DNA of 40,322 nucleotides from a virus. This document shows positions 14,893 to 20,201 of this stretch, in pieces. Each line of letters starts with the position of its first letter. Within the stretch, counting starts at the first letter, position 1. The notes beneath the pieces were generated by a model, which saw only the letters and a program-made list of their open reading frames with translations, had not been told where the DNA came from and did not search any database. Location of the stretch: the IMG/VR virus record IMGVR_UViG_3300036719_000516, positions 1-40,322 of that record; one strand, 5' to 3'. Both the position numbers and the translations under genes were made by a program.

Positions 14893-15083
14893 TCCCCAGC
14901 CTCCTTCAGATAACCCGTCAACCTCTTAATCTTGCTCTCGTAATACCTCACGAGGCCATCCGCATATTCCCTACTGCTCTGCGCGCTCAGCAGGCCGCGC
15001 TTGGCGTCCTCCAGCTCGCGGGCGGCAAGGACCAGGGCGGCGGGTGGTGTGAACCACCCTCGGACGATTTCCAACGCTCTCAT
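14889..15083 (-). CDS. Small helical protein, function unknown
   Basis: This 64-residue protein starts MRALEIVRGWFTPPAALVLA and continues with charged helices (ARELEDAKRGLLSAQSSREY, YYESKIKRLTGYLKEAGE), compatible with a small coiled-coil protein. The start at 15083 overlaps the preceding gene's stop (ATGA), preferred over the in-frame ATG at 15194. It sits in the middle of the leftward operon without recognisable relatives. Confidence 0.6.
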   Translation of the reverse strand: MRALEIVRGWFTPPAALVLAARELEDAKRGLLSAQSSREYADGLVRYYESKIKRLTGYLKEAGE

Positions 15084-15370
15084 GCTCTGCTCTCCTGACT
15101 GTGGCGGCACCTGGCCGCGTATTCCCAGACGCTCGAGCACTGCACGATCTCCGGGTTCTCGGCCTGCACTCGACAGGTCTGCCACTTCGCCCATCTGTTG
15201 CAGGCGCTGGGCTTCACGAATCCGATCACGCGGAGGTTCGACAGATACGTGCGCGCCGATGCCATCTGTACGCCGAGCTCGACGGCGAGCTGCTGCGCGG
15301 TGCAGGGCTCGAGACGCTTGACCGCCTCGAGGGCGTCAAGCATTCGGGGTGTCACGTGCGTGGCGTTCAT
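15080..15370 (-). CDS. Winged-helix-like DNA-binding protein
   Basis: This 96-residue protein opens MNATHVTPRMLDALEAVKRL and has a clear helix-turn-helix core, CTAQQLAVELGVQMASARTY, followed by LSNLRVIGFVKP, which reads as recognition helix and wing (MarR/replication-initiator style). It is a likely phage regulator of early transcription or a replication accessory. The ATG at 15370 overlaps the stop of the hidden small gene at 15367-15504; an alternative ATG at 15397 would add nine residues. Confidence 0.65.
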   Translation of the reverse strand: MNATHVTPRMLDALEAVKRLEPCTAQQLAVELGVQMASARTYLSNLRVIGFVKPSACNRWAKWQTCRVQAENPEIVQCSSVWEYAARCRHSQESRA

Positions 15371-15504
15371 GCTGCGGCCCACGTGAAAATCCACCAAGCC
15401 AGGCCGGTGCCGATGGCGATGGCCAGGGCGATGTCGGCCAGCGGGCGCGGGCGGCTGGCGCGGCGCTGCGCGATGTACGGGTGACGCTGGGAGTGGTCAT
15501 ACAT
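15367..15504 (-). CDS. Very small single-TM protein (45 aa)
   Basis: The reverse strand from 15504 reads MYDHSQRHPYIAQRRASRPR, then a hydrophobic helix PLADIALAIAIGTGLAWWIF ending TWAAA and TGA. The topology is a basic N-terminus followed by one transmembrane segment. It fills the only gap in this part of the operon, and its stop overlaps the next start by ATGA and its start overlaps the upstream gene by 8 bases. That makes it a credible gene despite its size. Function is unknown. Confidence 0.55.
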   Translation of the reverse strand: MYDHSQRHPYIAQRRASRPRPLADIALAIAIGTGLAWWIFTWAAA

Positions 15505-15703
15505 GGCGGTTCCCCTCGTATCGAGTACGCATCTCGTTGAACTCGTCGGCTACGCTGCGCGCAGCATGCTCGGTGCGGCAGTCGGCCACTACGGTAAGGG
15601 CATCGACGCCCGCGATCTGGCGCACGACGAGCCAGCGCTCGCCTACTTTGCGCACGCTGTACGGCCCAGCTTGGGGCTCGGTGGTGATGTCAGATCGGAT
15701 CAT
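15497..15703 (-). CDS. Small hypothetical early protein
   Basis: This 68-residue protein begins MIRSDITTEPQAGPYSVRKV and shows a short beta/helix pattern: WLVVRQIAGVDALTVVADCR, then EHAARSVADEFNEMRTRYEG. GGAGG sits about 6 bases before its ATG on the reverse strand. It overlaps the RecT-like gene stop by 14 bases, suggesting co-expression with the recombination pair. The 'W.VVR......V.DC....AA..VADEFN' shape occurs in small phage proteins of unknown function. Confidence 0.65.
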   Translation of the reverse strand: MIRSDITTEPQAGPYSVRKVGERWLVVRQIAGVDALTVVADCRTEHAARSVADEFNEMRTRYEGNRHV

Positions 15704-16394
15704 CGCTGGCCTCCACGGTCTGAGCGTCGCGGATCTGCTGGGCGCGTTGCTTTGCGGCGTCGGTGATCTCGGCGCGGAGATCGGCCGGCAGCGTGCGGAT
15801 GCGTGGCTTGAGGGCGTTCAGGGCCTCGACTGTCTGCGCGGCGTCGATGGCGGCGAGGAGGTCGGCGGGTTCGGACTCGGGAGCGGCGGGAACGATTTCC
15901 ACGACCTGCTGGCGTGAAGGCGGGGCCATGTCCTGCGCCTCCTCCTCGGTGTACGCACCGACAACCACGCCGGGAAACACCGTGCGGATGCCTTCGCTGA
16001 TGCATCGGGAGCGCAGCATCTGGCGCGGGTATTGCCGCCATGTCGGGTTCTTCGTCAGCCCAGCGCGTTCGGCCATCGCGTATGTCCACTCGATCTCGAC
16101 GCTGCCGCCCTGCGGATGGGTGAACACGCCCGAGACGGCCTGCTCGGTGTATGTGCCCCAGCGCACCGACCCGCCTGCGGCCTGGAAGCGCGCCAGCATG
16201 GCGTCTGCCTTGAGGGCGGGCCTGCCGTTGATGATGTGGAACTCCTGCACCGCCTTGGCCGGGTGCATGCCTTCGGCTTGCGCGATAAGCATAAGGGCCA
16301 TCGCCTGCTCGGGGGTTTTCATGCCGAACAGGCCGGACTTGGCGACGGATGCGGCCATGCGTTCGATTTGGTCTACGGGGACGAGAGCAGTCAT
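15690..16394 (-). CDS. RecT-like single-strand annealing protein
   Basis: This 234-residue protein has segments typical of RecT-family phage annealing proteins: TPEQAMALMLIAQAEGMHPA, FHIINGRPALKADAMLARFQ, RQYPRQMLRSRCISEGIRTV and VVVGAYTEEEAQDM, followed by a polar C-terminal tail. These proteins coat ssDNA made by a partner 5'-3' exonuclease and anneal it to homologous strands. The partner (16492-17154) lies immediately upstream in the same operon, separated by a 97-bp segment with unusual repeats. A GGAG about 10 bases ahead of the ATG supports the start. The family call is from motif recall, without alignment. Confidence 0.72.
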   Translation of the reverse strand: MTALVPVDQIERMAASVAKSGLFGMKTPEQAMALMLIAQAEGMHPAKAVQEFHIINGRPALKADAMLARFQAAGGSVRWGTYTEQAVSGVFTHPQGGSVEIEWTYAMAERAGLTKNPTWRQYPRQMLRSRCISEGIRTVFPGVVVGAYTEEEAQDMAPPSRQQVVEIVPAAPESEPADLLAAIDAAQTVEALNALKPRIRTLPADLRAEITDAAKQRAQQIRDAQTVEASDDPI

Positions 16395-16407
16395 TTATGA
16401 CTCCGGT

Positions 16408-16437
16408 TATGAGCGGATATGCGCCGTTATGCGCCGT
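16408..16437. repeat. Three 10-bp tandem units upstream of the RecT-like gene
   Basis: Two perfect copies of tatgcgccgt (16418-16427 and 16428-16437) follow a 7-of-10 copy at 16408-16417. The 10-base step keeps them on one face of the helix. They lie between the annealing-protein start (16394) and the 34-bp dyad, so they may be protein-binding sites for control of the downstream half of the operon. Confidence 0.5.
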
Positions 16438-16451
16438 GATTTATGGTTTCC

Positions 16452-16485
16452 TTGGCGCTAGTGCCAAATTTGCCTATAGCGCCAA
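16452..16485. promoter_or_regulatory. 34-bp nested dyad element between exonuclease and annealing-protein genes
   Basis: Outer arms ttggcgcta (16452-16460) and tagcgccaa (16477-16485) are perfect inverted repeats. They share the same centre (16468/16469) as an inner palindrome caaatttg (16465-16472), with only the two 4-base spacers unmatched. A second, overlapping TTGGC-N6-GCCAA pair lies at 16452-16467. No T-run follows on either strand, so a binding site or mRNA structure is more likely than an intrinsic terminator. Confidence 0.55.
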
Positions 16486-16491
16486 ACAGGA

Positions 16492-17154
16492 TCAAAACGA
16501 GGTCTTCGCCTGCAGCTTCTGCACGATGGCATCGACCTCGCCGAGGAACGTGATGATCTCGCGTTCCAGGCCCGCGATGTATTCGGGATTACGCTGAACC
16601 CGCTGGACGTACAGCTGCAAGTCTGGTGGTAAACGGGGATCGAACGAGGTGAAGTCGCACCACTCGCGGCCGGTGATCCACATCTGGCCTTGAACCTGGG
16701 CCATGTGTTCCTCGGGCATGCCAGAGAGCCACGTTTCGAGGTGGTTGGCAGAGTTAAAGGGGCACTTGATCTCGATGAGGCCATCGGACGCCGAGCCGGT
16801 GGCAGGGCTGCGCTCGGTGACGAGCCCGTCCGGGCTGCAGCCCACCGCTAGCGTCGGGTGCTGGACGAATCCGACAGCCTCCACGTGCAGGACATGGGCC
16901 TCGACATACGCCTGCAGCGCGGCGGGCTCCTGATCGGTGCCCCATTGCATCGCCATCGTGCGGGCCACGGACGCGGGCTGGCCGGTCAGTCGTTCAATGA
17001 CTTGCTGCCAGAGGTATGTCGTGCGGGCAGCAGTGGGGAGGCCCTTCTGCGTCTTGGCGAGAACGTGCTTCATCTGGGAGGCCGTGACCTTGCCCACGCG
17101 GGCCTGCAGCCAGGCGTCGGTGCGTTGCTCGAGTACGGTGGTGTCGGTGGTCAT
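16492..17154 (-). CDS. YqaJ/lambda-exonuclease-like recombinase nuclease
   Basis: This 220-residue protein shows the YqaJ fold motifs in order: RTDAWLQARVGKVTAS (residues 11-26), MQWGTDQEPAALQAY with E76, VGCSPDGLV with D109, and L-I-E128-I-K130-C-P. The D...E-x-K triad coordinates metal in this PD-(D/E)XK family. It should degrade one strand of dsDNA 5'-3' for Red-like recombination with the RecT-like partner downstream. The start at ATG 17154 overlaps the preceding stop (ATGA); the in-frame extension to 17391 is Arg/His-rich noise from the antisense side and is rejected. Confidence 0.88.
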   Translation of the reverse strand: MTTDTTVLEQRTDAWLQARVGKVTASQMKHVLAKTQKGLPTAARTTYLWQQVIERLTGQPASVARTMAMQWGTDQEPAALQAYVEAHVLHVEAVGFVQHPTLAVGCSPDGLVTERSPATGSASDGLIEIKCPFNSANHLETWLSGMPEEHMAQVQGQMWITGREWCDFTSFDPRLPPDLQLYVQRVQRNPEYIAGLEREIITFLGEVDAIVQKLQAKTSF

Positions 17155-17369
17155 GCGGCCTCCTGGGCGAGAGCGACGGGCGCGGGCATCTCGATGGCGA
17201 GGTCGGCCATCGTCTGGCCGAACAGGGTCAGTTGGTGGCAGTGGCCGTCCTTGTCGGTGATCTCGATCACGCGGCTCCAGTACGGGCCGCTGAACTGGGC
17301 CACGCTCATTTTGGACTCGTGGGCCTTGATGCTTGTGATGTGGTGCATCATCAGATGGGTGGTGGTCAT
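17151..17369 (-). CDS. Small protein upstream of the exonuclease, function unknown
   Basis: This 72-residue protein begins MTTTHLMMHHITSIKAHESK and includes a compact beta pattern, QFSGPYWSRVIEITDKDGHC then HQLTLFGQT. It ends in an Ala-rich tail that overlaps the exonuclease start by 4 bases. Translational coupling suggests an accessory to the recombination pair, though nothing in the sequence proves it. Confidence 0.62.
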   Translation of the reverse strand: MTTTHLMMHHITSIKAHESKMSVAQFSGPYWSRVIEITDKDGHCHQLTLFGQTMADLAIEMPAPVALAQEAA

Positions 17370-17375
17370 GGTGGG

Positions 17376-17798
17376 TTACTCCTCGTCGCAATAGTCACGG
17401 TGGATGTTTGCCTGCTCGATCAGCTCGGCGCTGCGTTCGGTGATCTCGGTGGCGCGGGCGGCCTCGAACCGCTCACGCAGGAACATGCGGGCGAACCCGG
17501 CCTGCCGGTCGGAGCCGGTCATGATGCAGGCCAGCAGCACGGCGGCAGGCGCGTCTTGCAGCTGGGCGTCGGAGATCAGGTGCGTTTCGACCGGCTTGCT
17601 GCTGGCGTCGTCGTTGCAGACGTTGCCCAGCCAGTCCACCACGTTGGCGGCGGTGCTGGCGATCTGCTCGGCGGCGATTTCGTCGGCTTCCCACTGGGCG
17701 AGGCCGTCGTCTTCGATGCCGATTTCGCGGGGGTCGTTGGCGACGATGTGCGCGGGCCACGTGGCGTGGTCGCCGGGGCCGAGGGTGGTGTAGTGCAT
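17376..17798 (-). CDS. First gene of the leftward early operon, function unknown
   Basis: This 140-residue acidic, helical protein starts MHYTTLGPGDHATWPAHIVA. The ATG at 17798 is chosen because AGGAG lies 6-7 bases upstream on the reverse strand, whereas the longer frame to 17951 would run through the control region. The rest is Ala/Glu-rich helix (EADEIAAEQIASTAANVVDW, RMFLRERFEAARATEITERS). Being promoter-proximal, it is probably made early. No family is recognised. Confidence 0.65.
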   Translation of the reverse strand: MHYTTLGPGDHATWPAHIVANDPREIGIEDDGLAQWEADEIAAEQIASTAANVVDWLGNVCNDDASSKPVETHLISDAQLQDAPAAVLLACIMTGSDRQAGFARMFLRERFEAARATEITERSAELIEQANIHRDYCDEE

Positions 17799-17832
17799 GT
17801 GGGCTCCTGTGTGCGTTGCGGTGCCGAGATCA

Positions 17833-17847
17833 TAAACGATCCGTTTA
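17833..17847. promoter_or_regulatory. Perfect 15-bp palindromic operator candidate in divergent control region
   Basis: The sequence taaacg-atc-cgttta is a perfect 6+6 palindrome with a 3-base centre. On the reverse strand it overlaps a reasonable -10 element (TATGAT, 17829-17834) for the leftward operon. It lies between the divergent genes at 17798 (-) and 17950 (+). The likely ligand is the HTH protein encoded at 17950. Only one copy is obvious in the window segment. Confidence 0.5.
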
Positions 17848-17949
17848 CCCGCCCGGGGCAGTATCCGACAGAATCGCAGGGTCTTATCCTCGCAAACCGC
17901 TACGCAGCCTCTTTCCATCCCTATCCACACCATGTTACAGTCGCACCCC

Positions 17950-18180
17950 ATGACGATATCACCCCCACTGGCTCACAGCGTGAGCCACCACGCACTGCAC
18001 CCCGACTCCGAAATCATCGACACCCTCGGCGGCCCGACTGCTCTAGCACGCAGGCTCGGCTACGGCTCGGGCGGCCCGCAGCGGGTGGCGAACTGGAGGA
18101 GGCGGGGCATCCCGGCGCTAGTGAAACTACAGCACGCTGGGGTGTTCCTCACGGTGGCGTTCGTGGGGGGTGCCCGATGA
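17950..18180 (+). CDS. Cro/YdaS-like helix-turn-helix regulator
   Basis: This 76-residue protein has a helix-turn-helix core, SEIIDTLGGPTALARRLGYG, followed by PQRVANWRRRGIPALVKLQH. The G-G-x-x-A-L-A-R-x-L-G...V-x-x-W-x-x-R-G-I-P pattern is typical of Cro/YdaS-type phage regulators. It begins the rightward early block and faces the leftward operon across a palindrome. An ATG at 17932 would add six residues, and neither start has a clear Shine-Dalgarno, so the start is uncertain. It probably represses one or both divergent promoters. Confidence 0.75.
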   Translation: MTISPPLAHSVSHHALHPDSEIIDTLGGPTALARRLGYGSGGPQRVANWRRRGIPALVKLQHAGVFLTVAFVGGAR

Positions 18181-18383
18181 CACCCGGCACCCGCGTGCGC
18201 CTGCCAGATGGCCGCGAGGCGCTCGTCGTCGGCGCGACCGACCTGTCGCTGCATGTGTCGGTCATCGTGCCGCACTGGCCGTTTCCTGCGCCGCCTGAGT
18301 GGGTGTCGCGTGACGCGGTGAAGCGGATGCCGTCGAGGTATCTGAGGGAGACGCCGGAGGATGTGGGGGAGGCGAGGTGGTAG
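18177..18383 (+). CDS. Small protein downstream of the Cro-like gene
   Basis: This 68-residue protein starts MTPGTRVRLPDGREALVVGA with ATGA overlap to the HTH gene. It has a short beta-barrel-like pattern (TRVRLPDGREALVVG, LHVSVIVPHWPF) and a basic end. The large in-frame ORF that extends upstream to 17232 is antisense to the leftward operon and is discarded. Its role is unknown, likely early. Confidence 0.6.
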   Translation: MTPGTRVRLPDGREALVVGATDLSLHVSVIVPHWPFPAPPEWVSRDAVKRMPSRYLRETPEDVGEARW

Positions 18384-18405
18384 AAAACCTGACGAGGAAT
18401 TTCCA

Positions 18406-19710
18406 ATGCTGACGCCGCAATTTCTGTTGCCGTTGCACGACGAGCTGGTCGTTGACAACTTCGCTGGAGGCGGCGGGGCCAGCACCGGCATTGAGCGCGG
18501 CATCGGCAGACCAGTGGACATCGCCATCAATCACGACCCCGAGGCGATTGCCATGCACCAAGCCAACCACCCACAGACGCTGCACCTGTGCGAGAGCGTG
18601 TGGGATGTCAATCCGAGCCAAGTGTGTGCGGGCCGTCCTGTGGGATTGGCGTGGTTCAGTCCGGACTGCAAGCACTTCAGCAAGGCCAAGGGTGGCAAGC
18701 CCGTGGAGAAGAAGATTCGCGGGCTGGCGTGGGTGGCGGTGCGCTGGGCCGCTACCGTGCAACCTCGAGTGATCTGCCTAGAAAACGTCGAGGAGTTCGT
18801 GACCTGGGGGCCGCTGACGCAGGACGGGCGACCCTGCCAGCGCCAGCGGGGGCGCGAGTTCCGGGCGTTTGTGGGGGCACTGCAGCGGCTTGGGTACGCG
18901 GTGGAATGGAAAGAGCTGCGGGCTTGCGACTACGGCACGCCCACCAGTCGGAAGCGGCTCTTTCTAGTGGCTAGGCGTGACAACGAGCAGATTCGGTGGC
19001 CAGAGCCGACGCACGGCCCCGGTCGCAAACATTACCGCGCGGCAGCGGAGTGCATCGACTGGTCGATTCCATGCCCGAGCATCTTTCAGCGCGAGCGCCC
19101 GCTGGCCGAAGCCACGCTGCGCCGCGTGGCCGCAGGGCTGCAGAAGTTCGTAATCGACGCGGCTGAGCCGTTCATCGTGCGGATTGGACACACCGGCCAC
19201 GGCGACAGCGGCAAGACCCGCAGCATCCATGAGCCGCTATCCACCATCACCAGCAAGGCCGAGCATTGCTTGGTGACTGCCTTTCTCGCCAAGCATTACA
19301 CAGGCGTGATCGGCAGCGATCTGCGCGCTCCGCTGGGCACTGTCACCAGCGTGGATCACCACAGCTTGGTGTCCGCGTTCCTGATCGCCTATTACGGCAG
19401 CGAGACGGACGGCGCGAGCCTTGAGGAGCCGATGCGAACGGTTGTCAGCCGCGACCGATTCGGCTTGGTGACCGTCCGTGGCGAGCAGTACCGAATTGCC
19501 GACATTGGCCTGCGGATGCTGCAGCCGCGCGAATTGGCCCGAGCCCAGGGCTTTGCAGACGGCTACCTGCTTGACGCTCCATATCGCGGCAAGCAGCTGC
19601 CCAAGCACGCCCAGGTACGAATGATCGGCAACAGCGTCTGCCCGCCGATGGCAGAGGCTCTAGTGAGAGCCAATTTCGCTCAAAACGCACCGTTGCGGAA
19701 AGCAGCATGA
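18406..19710 (+). CDS. C5-cytosine DNA methyltransferase 1
   Basis: This 434-residue protein shows C5 methyltransferase motifs in order: motif I VVDNFAGGGGASTGIERG (SAM binding), a motif IV variant SPDCKHFSKAKG with the likely catalytic Cys88, motif VI CLENVEEF, motif VIII TSRKRLFLVAR, and the C-terminal motif X MIGNSVCPPMAEALV. The usual PPCQ loop is replaced by S-P-D-C. Between motifs VIII and IX are three ~33-residue repeats around residues 276, 308 and 341 (EPLSTITS, APLGTVTS, EPMRTVVS), part of a large target-recognition region. The start at 18406 has AGGAA upstream. It likely protects phage DNA from restriction. Confidence 0.88.
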   Translation: MLTPQFLLPLHDELVVDNFAGGGGASTGIERGIGRPVDIAINHDPEAIAMHQANHPQTLHLCESVWDVNPSQVCAGRPVGLAWFSPDCKHFSKAKGGKPVEKKIRGLAWVAVRWAATVQPRVICLENVEEFVTWGPLTQDGRPCQRQRGREFRAFVGALQRLGYAVEWKELRACDYGTPTSRKRLFLVARRDNEQIRWPEPTHGPGRKHYRAAAECIDWSIPCPSIFQRERPLAEATLRRVAAGLQKFVIDAAEPFIVRIGHTGHGDSGKTRSIHEPLSTITSKAEHCLVTAFLAKHYTGVIGSDLRAPLGTVTSVDHHSLVSAFLIAYYGSETDGASLEEPMRTVVSRDRFGLVTVRGEQYRIADIGLRMLQPRELARAQGFADGYLLDAPYRGKQLPKHAQVRMIGNSVCPPMAEALVRANFAQNAPLRKAA

Positions 19711-20201
19711 CCCGCCGCCGCGAAACCCTCCGCGAAACCATCGCCCGCAACCAGGCGAGCATGGACCTCTACGCCGCACTCAGTGATCGGCCGCGTGTGG
19801 TGCTGACTGCGCCGCCGCCTCCAAAACCTCGAGCCAAACGCGCACCGAGCACAGACGGCACCGAGGCCGACGTCATGCGCGCAGTGTTCGACCTCCTGCG
19901 GGCGCATCGGCGCGTGGCGTGGTTCATGCGCCTGAACTCTGGCGCAGTGCAGGACGGGGATCGCTACACGGTGTTCTACCGGCTGTACATGCGCGGCCAC
20001 AGCGGCATCACAAAGGGCGCGAGCGATTACCTCGGCCAACTCACCGATGGGCGGCTGTTCCTGCTGGAGTGCAAGCGGCCTGGGGTCAGGCGCGGCACGG
20101 TCGAGCAGGAGATGCTCATCGGCGCGTGTCAGGCCAACGGCGGCGTTGCGGGGATTGTGCAGTCGGTGGAGGATGCCATCGCTGTGTTGGGGGAGGCATG
20201 A
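19707..20201 (+). CDS. VRR-NUC domain nuclease
   Basis: This 164-residue protein has a basic, Pro-rich N-terminus (to ~45) followed by the VRR-NUC fold of the PD-(D/E)XK superfamily: E54 in DGTEADVMRAV, KGASDYLGQLTDGR with D107, and FLLECKRP with E121 and K123. A Gln/Glu helix follows. Such stand-alone phage enzymes cut branched or flapped DNA and often sit near replication genes. It overlaps both methyltransferase genes by 4 bases, forming one translationally coupled unit. Confidence 0.88.
   Translation: MTRRRETLRETIARNQASMDLYAALSDRPRVVLTAPPPPKPRAKRAPSTDGTEADVMRAVFDLLRAHRRVAWFMRLNSGAVQDGDRYTVFYRLYMRGHSGITKGASDYLGQLTDGRLFLLECKRPGVRRGTVEQEMLIGACQANGGVAGIVQSVEDAIAVLGEA

Noticed and set aside
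16492-17391. Longer 299-codon version of the exonuclease
   Set aside because: The extra 79 N-terminal residues are His/Arg/Pro noise overlapping the 17151-17369 gene. The ATG at 17154 has the usual overlapping junction and fits the family start.
17232-18383. 383-codon rightward ORF across the control region
   Set aside because: Runs antisense to the exonuclease-proximal genes and through the palindromic region. Only its last 68 codons (18177-18383) have a proper start and junction.
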